Assembly: GCF_018100795.1 (NCBI RefSeq)
Contig: NZ_JAGJDY010000001.1
Span: 248,001-312,000, forward strand
Direction: 5' to 3'
Length of the DNA: 64,000 nucleotides
Source of the DNA: Alteromonas sp. MMG017
Lineage (GTDB): Bacteria > Pseudomonadota > Gammaproteobacteria > Enterobacterales > Alteromonadaceae
Shown here one piece after another: positions 1 through 9,500 of this stretch; position 1 is the first letter of the stretch; each line of letters opens with the position of its first letter. Below the pieces are notes generated by a model. It was not told the DNA's origin. It was given only the letters and a program-made list of their open reading frames with translations, and made no database searches. A program made the translations under genes and the position numbers.

Positions 1-1081
1 CCATTTCTTTTAGCAAGTCGCTGTCGCTATGACCGGTGTCGCCCACCGACCAGTTATGAATGCCACCCGCGTGACCATTGGTTTGGGTGTTTAGCTTACG
101 CGCTGAATAGGTGGTGTAAAGATAAGTAGCAAGCTTTCCGCCATCTACGATGGTCATGTCTTTACAAGCCACGCCTTCATTGTCGAAGCTAGAACTTGCT
201 AAGCCCGATTTCAAAAAAGGACGCTCTTCAATGTTTAACCATTCTGGAAAAACTTGCTTGCCTAAGCTGTCTAGCAAAAACGAAGAACGACGATACAAAC
301 TACCACCGCTGATAGCACCCACGTAATGCCCAAATAAACTAGACGCGATATCTTTGTGTAACAGAATGGGCACTTGAGCCGTATTTATCTTACGGGCGCC
401 CAGACGCTCTACAGTGGCTTTTGCTGCATCTGTGCCAATAGAGACTGCTGATTGCAACAAAGGCGCTTGACGGTCGACTGTGTACGCGTAATCGCGCTGC
501 ATATCGCCATCTTGAGAACCAATCACCATACAACTTAAGCTATAACGGCTGCTTGGATACCCAGCGTTAATACCGTGGGTATTCCCGTAAACACGCATAC
601 CAAGATTAGCGTTATACGATGCACCGTCGGAATTTGTAATGCGCGGATCGTAACCTAACGCAGCAGATTCCGCTTCAATCGTGGTGGCAATGGCTTTCTC
701 AGTATCAAGCTCTTGCGGGTGATATAAATCTAAATCGGGGAATTCTGTGGCCATAAGTTCAGCATCAGCAAGACCAGTACAAGGGTCTTCACTGGTGTAC
801 TTAGCAATATCTACGGCTTTTTCCACGGCACGAGTCAGTGCTTCTTTGCTTAAGTCAGCCGTTGAGGCGCTGCCTTTTCGCTTACCTACGTAAACACTAA
901 TGCCCAAGCCGCCATCGTTAGTAAACTCTACGTTTTCAACTTCTTGCATACGTGAAGATACCGCAATACCTTCCACTTTTGACATGCTTGCTTCTGCTTG
1001 GGTTGCCCCGTTTTTTAGGGCTAATTTCAGTACATCATCGACGACATTCTGAATTTCTGATAACTGTTGCTCAATTTGCAT
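1..1081 (-). CDS. pmbA: PmbA/TldE metalloprotease-like subunit (3' end beyond window)
   Basis: The minus strand is open from an ATG at 1081 to the left edge, giving 360 codons of a protein that is about 450 residues in this family. The reading starts MQIEQQLSEIQNVVDDVLKL and contains family-typical stretches such as GGLGISVYVGKRKGSAST and, near the edge, HAGGIHNWSVGDTGHSD. PmbA (TldE) pairs with TldD to form a heterodimeric protease that trims ribosomally made peptides and acts on the CcdA antitoxin in E. coli. PmbA is the subunit without the HExxxH zinc motif, and none is visible here. The gene diverges from darP, as in E. coli. tldD lies about 3 kb away on the same strand but not in the same operon. 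The C-terminal part cannot be assessed. Confidence 0.93.
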   Translation of the reverse strand, partial: MQIEQQLSEIQNVVDDVLKLALKNGATQAEASMSKVEGIAVSSRMQEVENVEFTNDGGLGISVYVGKRKGSASTADLSKEALTRAVEKAVDIAKYTSEDPCTGLADAELMATEFPDLDLYHPQELDTEKAIATTIEAESAALGYDPRITNSDGASYNANLGMRVYGNTHGINAGYPSSRYSLSCMVIGSQDGDMQRDYAYTVDRQAPLLQSAVSIGTDAAKATVERLGARKINTAQVPILLHKDIASSLFGHYVGAISGGSLYRRSSFLLDSLGKQVFPEWLNIEERPFLKSGLASSSFDNEGVACKDMTIVDGGKLATYLYTTYSARKLNTQTNGHAGGIHNWSVGDTGHSDSDLLKEM

Positions 1082-1153
1082 AGTAAGTTTCGCTGTCTAA
1101 ATCCGACTGTGATAGTTACAATTTAGCTAAAGTGTAACACTTATGAGTTTGAA

Positions 1154-1699
1154 ATGAGCGATCAGAAATCTAAATCACGACAACAATCTAAGTTAGAAAG
1201 CGCCGAGCCCGAAGAAGAGCTCATTAGTAAAAGCGAACTAAAGCGCCAATCTAAAGACTTACAAAAGCTAGGGCAAACCGTAGTAAACCTTACCCCTGCC
1301 CACTACGCCACCATTCCGCTTGATGAAGAATTGAAGGATGCGCTAGATATTGCCCGTGTCATCAATAAGAAAAAAGACGGTTACAGAAGGCAACTTCAGT
1401 TCATTGGTAAGCTACTTAGACAAAGGGATAATTCCCCTATTGAAGTGGCCTTGGCTAAAATAACCCATCAACATCAAGCAAATAACGCTGCGTTTCATGA
1501 ATTAGAACGCGCTCGCGAAGATGTGATCACCCGTGGTGACGACGCTATTCAAGGGCTTATTGAAGAATACCCTGAGCTTGATAGACAAAAATTAAGGCAG
1601 CTCCACCGCCAAGTGAAAAAAGAACAAGAAAAGAATGCTCCCCCTAAAGCATACAGGGAGTTATTCCAATATTTAAAAGACGTTACTCAAAAAGAGTAG
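1154..1699 (+). CDS. darP: DarP/YjgA family ribosome-associated protein (DUF615)
   Basis: A 181-residue protein, close to the usual length of YjgA/DarP, a small charged protein that associates with 50S ribosomal subunit precursors and helps late assembly in E. coli. Recognisable features are the N-terminal KSELKRQSKDLQKLG segment, the IPLDEEL segment and the basic KKDGYRRQLQFIGKLLR helix around residues 73-89. The rest is helical and rich in Lys, Arg and Glu, with no signal peptide or membrane segment. It diverges from pmbA with a 72-base gap, the same neighbour pair as in E. coli. The ATG at 1154 gives the expected family start. The following lipoprotein gene starts 18 bases after its stop, so co-transcription is possible. 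Confidence 0.93.
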   Translation: MSDQKSKSRQQSKLESAEPEEELISKSELKRQSKDLQKLGQTVVNLTPAHYATIPLDEELKDALDIARVINKKKDGYRRQLQFIGKLLRQRDNSPIEVALAKITHQHQANNAAFHELERAREDVITRGDDAIQGLIEEYPELDRQKLRQLHRQVKKEQEKNAPPKAYRELFQYLKDVTQKE

Positions 1700-1717
1700 C
1701 AGCATAAGGAGAGGTAT

Positions 1718-4144
1718 ATGGGGCGGCTTTTAGCGGCATTTGCTTTCGTATGGGTATTATCAGGATGTAACGGTACCTCGGGGGCAAACGGCGACGACCC
1801 CTTTGGCAGTTCGGATGGCGACGATAGCACCACCTCTCCAGTTGTAGCACTCTCTCTTGAGATAGGCGACGCAAACTGTAATACGGTTAATCAGGCTAGT
1901 TTCGATATTGGTGATACCGCCTGCATTACTGCGACCATTACCGAAGATGGTGCGGTGTTAGCCGGAGAAATCGTCAGTTTTACAAGCGGTATCGGCACTC
2001 TCTCTGTTAGCGACAAACTTACTGACAGTAACGGTGAGGCGGTCGTGTATTTAGACTCAGATAGCGCTATTGCTGGTGCCAGTACAATTACCGCCACTTA
2101 CGACAGCACATCATCACAAGCAAACATTGAGTTTTTAATTGCCGATACTGACACGGTCTTTTTACCTACCCTTTCACTTACCTTAAGTGACAGTGCAGGC
2201 AATCAAGTCAGTAGAATTACCGCTGATGAAACCGGCACCCTTAGCGCTTCGCTGATAAATATCGATGACACCCCAATTACAGATGCTATTGTAAGCTTCC
2301 AAGTGTCTCGCGGCTCGGTAAGCATAGACGATGCCCTCACGACCAATGACGGCCTAGCCAATAGCCAATTACTTCCTACCGAAGACGACCTAGGTGCGGG
2401 CACGGCCACTGTGTCATACGTTTATAATGAGCAAACCTTAACAGCCACCCTCAACTATGAAATTCAGTCTTCTGCGGTAACCGATGAGGTTATTCAAATT
2501 GGTACGTTTGATAACGGTGAATTTGTCGCTGGTTTATTAGGAGTAGACGGTTACACCACGGACGAAGACGTTGTCATCGCCGCTGGCGCAACCCTGGGTG
2601 TTAACGTAGCACTGGTTAATTCTGAAGGCGAAACTTATGCCACCAGCATCCCTGTGACCTTTAGCTCTGTTTGTGTGGCGAACGATAGTGCCGATATTGA
2701 TGAAACTGTATTTACCGCCAGCGGACAAGCTCGCTCTACTTTTCAGGACAATAGTTGCGCGGGAAATACCGGCTTCGACGACGAGATAAGTGCGACGGTT
2801 ACTATCAACAGCAGCACACTAAGTGTGTCTCGTTCTATAGAAATTTTGCCTGAAACCGCGGGTAGCATCGCTTTTATCGATGCGTCTCCGGCATCTATTG
2901 TGATAAGTGGAACCGGCGGCCAAGACGCGAGTTCGGTATCTCGGGTAACCTTTCAAGTAAATAGTGCGCTGGGTAACCCTCTTGCCCAACAAGAAGTGAC
3001 GTTTAGCTTAAACAGTAATATTGGTGGATTGGCGCTTTCTCCTGCTACTGCACTGACTAATTCTGAAGGCCAAGTCAGCACCTTTGTGACAGCGGGTAGC
3101 GTGCCTACTGCCGTTCGGGTCACTGCTATTACTGAAATTGATGATACTAGCATTCAGTCTCAATCTGACTTACTTAGCGTGAACACTGGTTTGCCTGATC
3201 AAAACAGCATTAGTTTGTCGCCATCAAGTTTGAACCCTGAAGCGCACAATATTAACGGCAACGAATTAACCATTACCGCTAGCGCGGCTGATGCGTTTAA
3301 TAACCCAGTGCCAGATGGCACCACGCTCAATTTCACTACAGAAGGCGGGTTAATTGAACCAAGCTGTACCACACAAAGCGGCAGTTGCAGCGTGACTTGG
3401 ACGAGTGCCGAGCCAAGAGTAGCCGATCATCGCATTACGGTAATGGTGACCGCGGTAGGCCATGAAACTTTAATAGACGCAAACGGCAATAACTTATATG
3501 ACGATGCCGATGGTGGCGCGATTACTGGTAGCACCGGCAATGGTATCTCTATACTCCTGCCTGACACCACGGGCTTTATCGATTACCCAGAAGCATGGCG
3601 AGACGATAACGAAGACGGCAATTATGATGCTACAGAGCCATTTTTCGACTACGACAGTTCAGGTAGCTTCACTGCTGCCAATGGGTTATTTGATGGCCCG
3701 CAATGCGATGCTACAAGCTGCGGAAATAGTGCGCTGCATGTTAGGCGCGCTATGGTGGTTATTATGTCATCGTCATCTGCATTGCTAACGTTTAATAGCA
3801 GTACCGATGAACTAGCAAACAATACTAATCCGCCTGGGTTAACTCCGGTATTGAGTATCCCAAGAGGAAGCAATGCGTTGCTATCGCTAGCGTATTCAGA
3901 TACCGCTAATCAGCCGTTAGCGGAAGATACAGAAATTAGCATTACAAGCTCTGAAGGAGGGATTTCAGGTTCACTTGAAGCCACTGTGCCTTCTACCAAC
4001 GCAGCAGGTAGCAGACAACTATCGTTTGTACTGACTAACCTATTAGATGAATCAGAAGCCAGCACCAGTGCGATTGTTAGCGCGCTAGTGACCTCTCCTA
4101 GCGGCGTTACTACCAGCCTTGATATGGTGGTTACTTTAGAATAG
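1718..4144 (+). CDS. large Ig-like-domain lipoprotein with Asp-rich calcium-type loops
   Basis: An 808-residue protein with a lipoprotein signal peptide (LSGC lipobox, acylated Cys17), so probably anchored in the outer membrane. A strong ribosome site (AAGGAGAGG) sits just before the ATG. After an acidic Gly/Ser/Asp linker come at least four or five beta-rich modules of about 100 residues resembling bacterial Ig-like (Big_1/invasin-type) domains. Each has repeated patterns such as VSFTSGIG.LSVS and VTFSLNSNIGGLALSPATAL followed by TNSEGQ or TDSNGEA turns. Around residues 587-650 are Asp/Asn-rich loops (DANGNNLYDDADGG, DDNEDGNYDATEP, DYDSSGSF) that look like calcium-binding loops. The sequence is Ser/Thr-rich and nearly Lys-free. 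Adhesion or surface scaffolding is a reasonable inference, but no specific ligand or function can be assigned. Confidence 0.8.
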   Translation: MGRLLAAFAFVWVLSGCNGTSGANGDDPFGSSDGDDSTTSPVVALSLEIGDANCNTVNQASFDIGDTACITATITEDGAVLAGEIVSFTSGIGTLSVSDKLTDSNGEAVVYLDSDSAIAGASTITATYDSTSSQANIEFLIADTDTVFLPTLSLTLSDSAGNQVSRITADETGTLSASLINIDDTPITDAIVSFQVSRGSVSIDDALTTNDGLANSQLLPTEDDLGAGTATVSYVYNEQTLTATLNYEIQSSAVTDEVIQIGTFDNGEFVAGLLGVDGYTTDEDVVIAAGATLGVNVALVNSEGETYATSIPVTFSSVCVANDSADIDETVFTASGQARSTFQDNSCAGNTGFDDEISATVTINSSTLSVSRSIEILPETAGSIAFIDASPASIVISGTGGQDASSVSRVTFQVNSALGNPLAQQEVTFSLNSNIGGLALSPATALTNSEGQVSTFVTAGSVPTAVRVTAITEIDDTSIQSQSDLLSVNTGLPDQNSISLSPSSLNPEAHNINGNELTITASAADAFNNPVPDGTTLNFTTEGGLIEPSCTTQSGSCSVTWTSAEPRVADHRITVMVTAVGHETLIDANGNNLYDDADGGAITGSTGNGISILLPDTTGFIDYPEAWRDDNEDGNYDATEPFFDYDSSGSFTAANGLFDGPQCDATSCGNSALHVRRAMVVIMSSSSALLTFNSSTDELANNTNPPGLTPVLSIPRGSNALLSLAYSDTANQPLAEDTEISITSSEGGISGSLEATVPSTNAAGSRQLSFVLTNLLDESEASTSAIVSALVTSPSGVTTSLDMVVTLE

Positions 4145-4210
4145 CGGGCCGTCTTTTATAGAGCTGGCATGCTGCAGTAACTGTCTATAGGCAGTCATGA
4201 AAATTGCAAT

Positions 4211-4235
4211 AAAAAAGGCGCCAACCGGCGCCTTT
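4211..4235. terminator. bidirectional Rho-independent terminator between the lipoprotein gene and tldD
   Basis: A GC-rich hairpin, GGCGCC-AACC-GGCGCC, extended by A-T pairs on both sides. On the minus strand it is followed by a run of six T, serving tldD. On the plus strand the T tract (CTTTCTT) is weaker, serving the lipoprotein gene. It lies between the two convergent stop codons. Confidence 0.85.
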
Positions 4236-4265
4236 CTTGAATCTTACACTAACCGAAAGCGTAAT

Positions 4266-5708
4266 TTACGCAGTTCCGCCCACGGTAAGCTCATCTATTT
4301 TCAGTGTGGGTTGGCCCACCCCAACAGGTACGCTTTGACCGTCTTTACCACACACGCCAACGCCGTTGTCTAATGCCACATCGTTTCCAATCATAGAAAT
4401 CTTCTGCATGACTTCAGGGCCATTTCCAATCAAGGTAGCCCCTTTGACCGGTGCGGTAATTTTACCATTTTCAATGAGGTATGCTTCTGCACTAGAAAAT
4501 ACAAATTTGCCTGATGTGATATCAACCTGTCCACCCGCAAAGTTAGGCGCGTAAATACCTTTATCGATAGAGGCAATAATCTCTTTAGGATCGTACTGCC
4601 CTTCTAGCATGTAGGTATTGGTCATACGCGGCATCGGTAAATGCGCATAAGACTCGCGACGACCGTTTCCGGTTGGCGCAACACCCATTAGCTTGGCGTT
4701 ATGCTTATCTTGCATGTAGCCTTTTAGAATACCGTCTTCAATAAGTACATTGTGCTGGGTTGGTGTACCTTCGTCATCCACCGATAACGAACCACGACGA
4801 TCAGCCAATGTGCCATCGTCTACCACTGTTACGCCTTTAGCGGCAACACGTTCACCAATCTTCCCACTAAAAGTAGAAGCACCTTTACGGTTGAAGTCGC
4901 CTTCAAGACCATGACCCACCGCTTCGTGTAACAATACACCAGGCCAGCCATTACCTAACACTACCGGCATGGCACCCGCTGGCGAAGCTACCGCTTGCAT
5001 GTTAACGCGCGCCATATGCAAGGCATCGTCGGCTAACTGCTCATAGTAAGGGCGCCCGTCTTTATCAGACTCGAAAAAAGAATAGGCATATCTGCCGCCA
5101 GCACCTGCACTGCCGCGCTCACGACGATCACCGTCTTCAAGCAATACAGAGCAGTTTAGGCGAACTAAGGGACGGATATCGGTGGCAAACGTACCATCAC
5201 TGGCAGCCACCAAAATTTCTTCGTATACACCACTAATGCTAACCACAACCTGATTGGCTGATGGCTCTTGCTGTCTAACGTACGCATCCACGGCTTTTAG
5301 CAGAGAAATTTTCTCAGCATCTTGCATGGCTAAAATAGGGTTTTTCTCACCATAGCGGGCTTGATAATCGCTACGCCCTAACGATGATACTTTCTGAGAA
5401 CCACCATCGGGAGCAATACTGCGCGCAGCGTTGCACGCCTTTACTAAAGCATCTTCACTGATTTCATCTGAATAAGCGAAACCGGTTTTTTCACCGCTAA
5501 TGGCACGAACCCCAACACCACGTTCAATGTTGTAGCTACCTTCTTTGATAATGCCATCTTCGAGCACCCAACTTTCGTGTTGGCTCGACTGAAAATAAAG
5601 ATCAGCATAATCGGTATCGTGACGATGGATACCCGAAAGGGCTTTTTCTAGCGACGCAACATCTAGTCCAGAGTCAGACAGTAAATGGCGTTCAACAGAT
5701 TTAGACAA
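4266..5708 (-). CDS. tldD: TldD zinc metalloprotease subunit (TTG start)
   Basis: From a TTG start this is 480 residues, matching the E. coli TldD length of 481. The zinc motif [11 protein letters not shown] is present with His261 and His265, and a conserved Cys453 sits in [10 protein letters not shown]. These align with His262, His266 and Cys454 of E. coli TldD. TldD with PmbA/TldE digests unfolded peptides. The start is chosen because AGGAG stands five bases before TTG (codons TTG TCT AAA). An upstream ATG in frame at 5801 would add 31 residues unlike the family and lies inside the nitrilase gene. The TTG overlaps the nitrilase stop codon by eight bases, which suggests translational coupling at the end of the mreB-to-tldD gene run. 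Confidence 0.95.
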   Translation of the reverse strand: MSKSVERHLLSDSGLDVASLEKALSGIHRHDTDYADLYFQSSQHESWVLEDGIIKEGSYNIERGVGVRAISGEKTGFAYSDEISEDALVKACNAARSIAPDGGSQKVSSLGRSDYQARYGEKNPILAMQDAEKISLLKAVDAYVRQQEPSANQVVVSISGVYEEILVAASDGTFATDIRPLVRLNCSVLLEDGDRRERGSAGAGGRYAYSFFESDKDGRPYYEQLADDALHMARVNMQAVASPAGAMPVVLGNGWPGVLLHEAVGHGLEGDFNRKGASTFSGKIGERVAAKGVTVVDDGTLADRRGSLSVDDEGTPTQHNVLIEDGILKGYMQDKHNAKLMGVAPTGNGRRESYAHLPMPRMTNTYMLEGQYDPKEIIASIDKGIYAPNFAGGQVDITSGKFVFSSAEAYLIENGKITAPVKGATLIGNGPEVMQKISMIGNDVALDNGVGVCGKDGQSVPVGVGQPTLKIDELTVGGTA

Positions 5709-6519
5709 AGTGACTCCTGAATCGGTTATGTTCGGCAACCGGCATATTTTGTTTAATGGCTTGTCGCACTTCAATATCAACACTGGTTTGAATAACACCA
5801 ATGTCTTGTGGTAGCTCGCTCAAGGTTTCACCCCACGGCGAAACGACTAGGCTGTGACCAAAGGTTTCACGGCCATTTTGGTGCTCACCGGTTTGGTTGG
5901 CAGCTACCACATAGCATTGTTTCTCAATGGCTCGCGCTTTCACTAGCGTGTGCCAGTGCGCTTCACCGGTTCTTTGCGTAAAGGCAGCGGGCAACACTAA
6001 AATATCGATGTCGCCCATGGCAGTAAACAAGCCTGGAAAGCGCACATCATAACATACCGCTAGACCAATGTTGCCAATTGGCGTTTCGACAGTAACAACT
6101 TCACTGCCTGGGTTTGTAAACTTAGATTCTTTGTAGCTGCCCGTATTGTCATCAACAGACACATCAAAAAGGTGAATTTTACGGTAGTCGGCCAATACTG
6201 TGCCGTCTGGGCCAAACAATAAGCACGCCGCTGAAAACTTTGATGCATCGTCGGTCGCCATAGGAAACGTGCCCGAAACAATGTAGCACTCATGAGCTTT
6301 GGCTAGCGCTGATAAACGTTGCTGTATCAGCCCTTCGTCTTTAACTTCGGCGGCATTAAGTAGCTCACCATCTTTGGTACCAAAACAAGCAAAGCATTCT
6401 GGCAATACCACCAAGCTGTCTTTTGGAACTTGTTCTTGAGCAATAGCCTGTTCTACATGATTCAAATTATCTTCTACACTGGGCGTAGATGTCATTTGAA
6501 CTGCAACTAGATTAACCAT
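5701..6519 (-). CDS. carbon-nitrogen hydrolase (nitrilase superfamily, Nit-type omega-amidase-like)
   Basis: A 272-residue cytoplasmic protein with the complete nitrilase-superfamily triad: Glu41 in VVLPECF, Lys114 in [10 protein letters not shown] and Cys156 in [11 protein letters not shown]. The KIHLFDV and CYDVRFP contexts resemble the Nit1/Nit2/YbeM branch, whose members hydrolyse deaminated glutathione or alpha-ketoglutaramate. The exact substrate is inferred from similarity only. It is sandwiched between yhdP and tldD: its ATG overlaps the last codons of yhdP by eight bases and its stop overlaps the tldD start. A nitrilase at this position is common in gammaproteobacteria. I saw no oddities. 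Confidence 0.9.
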   Translation of the reverse strand: MVNLVAVQMTSTPSVEDNLNHVEQAIAQEQVPKDSLVVLPECFACFGTKDGELLNAAEVKDEGLIQQRLSALAKAHECYIVSGTFPMATDDASKFSAACLLFGPDGTVLADYRKIHLFDVSVDDNTGSYKESKFTNPGSEVVTVETPIGNIGLAVCYDVRFPGLFTAMGDIDILVLPAAFTQRTGEAHWHTLVKARAIEKQCYVVAANQTGEHQNGRETFGHSLVVSPWGETLSELPQDIGVIQTSVDIEVRQAIKQNMPVAEHNRFRSHFV

Positions 6520-9500
6520 CGATAACCTCCATTTTTACTCTGCGTAAATCATCTTCGGTAAGCGGCCGATCTAAAGGCGAAGTGCTTTCTGGCGACACAT
6601 TCGCCGGTAAGCTTATATCTTTACTATGTCGTTCTACTTCATCGAACTGCGGATTAGCAATGGTGCCAGAAACCTTATAGTTCACGTTCGATATCACTTT
6701 CGCTGATGTCAGCACTTGATCTAGTGCCAGTGCTGCCAATGCCGTTGGGGGCGTAGCTAAAAAATACACTAAAAACGGTAAATTCCCCGTTACGTTAGGG
6801 GCAAAAGTAATATTGTAATTAAGGCCACCGGTATTTAAGTTGGTATACCCTTTAATTTCTATTTCACCTGCACCGCCATCTATTTCGGTATCGTCGGTAA
6901 AGGCAGTACCATCAGCAATTTGTAAGCTTCCACCCATTTTGTCGTAGAAAAACCCAGTGGCAAATACATCTCTAAAATCTAGGCTTAGCTTACGTACTAA
7001 TGAGTTTAGGCTGAATAACGTAAATATGCGCGACCCTTTATCACTGACCTCAGTGAGGTAACCGTCGGTGAGTGCCCAGTCTACGTCGCCGCTTACTTTG
7101 CCTAACGAGAAATCAAACGGGGCAGAAGGCCAGCCTAAATCGAATTTAATATTGGCTTCAGAGTCTTTAATACCTGACGTTATCCCTCGCTGCTTAAGCA
7201 TTTGCCCTACGTCTGGTGAAGAAAGTGTACCGTTTAAACGGGTGGTGATTTCGCCGTCTTCATGCTGCCAGTATCCGGTTGCGGTTACATCTGCACTGGA
7301 AGAGCGCGTAAGTAATTGTCTGATTTGCAAACCTTGATCTGTTTTGGCTACGTCAAGGGTGACTTCACCTAAATCAAGGCCATGGACACTACAAACACTG
7401 CAATAGAAGTAGATAGGAGGCAAATCTAGCGGATCAACTTCGACGACATCAGCTTGCTTTCTAGCAATCTCGATTTCTTCTACTTGGGTTTCGATTGAGT
7501 TTCTCTCATCTTCAATAGCACCACCCTCTGTAGCAGGTTTATCCAGTACTAGGTAATCCGCATTGATATCTATACCTTGGTTGTTAATGTCGTTATTAAC
7601 CCTAATGGTTGCTCTCGCTTTCGCTGCATCAACTTGTAGCAACCAATCGTTGTCTTGTTCCCGAGCGGTTAAGGACACATTATTCAATGAATGCCCCCAC
7701 CCCGTTAGGGTATCTGCGGTGACAAATATGCGTGATGGCACACCGAAGATATTTTGCTTTTGGGCACGACTATCCGTCGATAACGTATCGTTAACGCTAT
7801 TCTTGTTAACGGACACGCCTGCACTAGCTTCGTCCATTTTACTCGGCATGATCAGCGTCTGCAGGGTAGTAAACCATTCAACAATGTCGGCTTGCTCTAG
7901 GTTTGCAGCGATACTAAACCCGGTACCTCTATCACCCACATTAGCATCGCCTAAGGAAAGGAGCGCTCGAGAGAACTGCATTTCTTTATGAGGCAATACG
8001 CCGTCGAAATGAATATCGTCACCTAGCCTTGCTTCTACATTAGAGGCTTGTAGGTTACCTTCACTGTTAATTTGAAGTGGTAGGCTAGTTCCTTGCACTG
8101 TTGAAAACGGTGCAGGCAGCAAGCTTTGGGTTGCCAATAAATCGGCGTTAATTTGGGCATTATAGGAAAAATCGTTTTCAGATAAGCTCAAATTCACATC
8201 TGCCTGCCAATTGGTTTCACCATCTAGGTAGTCAATAAGGTCGGTTTTTACATACTTCACTAACGGGTGAACGTGCCATAACCCTTTCAAGTTAACATTA
8301 ACGTCGTAGTTGTCGTTATGGCGCCCCTGCAGTGACATTTCCACGGGCTGACCTAACAAGCTTGCAGTTAACCCATTAGCGTCAATTTCTGCATTGTCGA
8401 AGGTAAGTGTTCCAATGGCATCATCAAACTGCATACGCGTGCTAGTGATATACACATCGTTGTTATTTAACTGAGCTGCGCCATGAACCCGAATATCTTT
8501 GCCTTTCAGGGGGATATCTAATGTCAGGCTTGCCGACAACGGCCCTGAGACTTGCACGTCTTTATCAAGCACTTTCCCTAATGAGCTGGCAATTGAAGAC
8601 TGCTTCATCAACGACGTTAACTTTTCGCCTGTTCCAGAGCCTTCTGCATTAATAGTTAACGTTGAAGACGGGTGTAAACGCGGAATTTCTGCTGACATAG
8701 CCGACACGTCTATACCGGCTAACGTTCCTTTATCACTTACCATGACTAAGCCGGCATTTTCAAAACGCACCGACAAATCGAGTTCATTTAACGCAGGCCA
8801 CTTTGATGAAAATACAAAGTCGCTATCTTCAACATCGACATAAGCTTGAAAAATTCCGCTGTTATCGTTAAACGGATAGTTCTTGGGGTTACCGTGCCAC
8901 AATACTTGCGCTTTGCTTACGCTACCTTCGCCTGTGAAGGCACGGGTAAGAAACTTATCGGTATTGACGCCCATTAACGATGCAGGGAAGAAATCACTGA
9001 CGGCGTTTAACGCCAAGGGTTCAATATTGGCAAATATGTCTAGGTGGCCCGAGGTTAGATTGGCACGAAATGCTGGCTCTAACACTAACTGTTCGCTATC
9101 GAACAAGAGATCTTTACCCGTCAATACCCATTGCTTTTCATCACCTACCGCTTGGGTGTGAAAATACAGATTGGCGTTAAAGGCATTGATATCGAGATTT
9201 TGCTTAATGATATTGTCGGCAGATAAGGTACTGTTTTTACTTTTTAGGTAAACAGCGCCAGCGTCTTTATACCAATAAACATCGGCATCTAGCGATGTCA
9301 GGCCTGGCGTTTTTCCTGCCTGCTCCCACGACAAATCAAGAATTTTTGCGGTTAATTCCGGGCGGCGATTTCTAAGTTGAAGTTCCAACGTGGCAAGTTG
9401 CCCTATGGGATTTAACGCGCGAATTTCCTCTTCGCTGGTGTCATCCATAAACAAGGGTAAAAGCATCAGGAATGGATTTATCTGAACCGGTTTTACAATA

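Noticed and set aside
1683..1874. Open frames on the strand opposite the Ig-like lipoprotein gene, 60-75 codons each, repeated through 1683-3873
   Set aside because: They arise from the biased Ser/Thr/Ala codons of the lipoprotein, have no ribosome sites and resemble no family.
1718..4144. The Ig-like lipoprotein as the missing MshQ
   Set aside because: It lies on the other strand, 11 kb from mshP beyond the mre genes, and is a lipoprotein with Ig modules. No feature ties it to the pilus.
7563..7991. 142-codon plus-strand open frame inside yhdP (also 8499-8843)
   Set aside because: Antisense to a clearly real gene, with no ribosome site and composition dictated by the yhdP codons.
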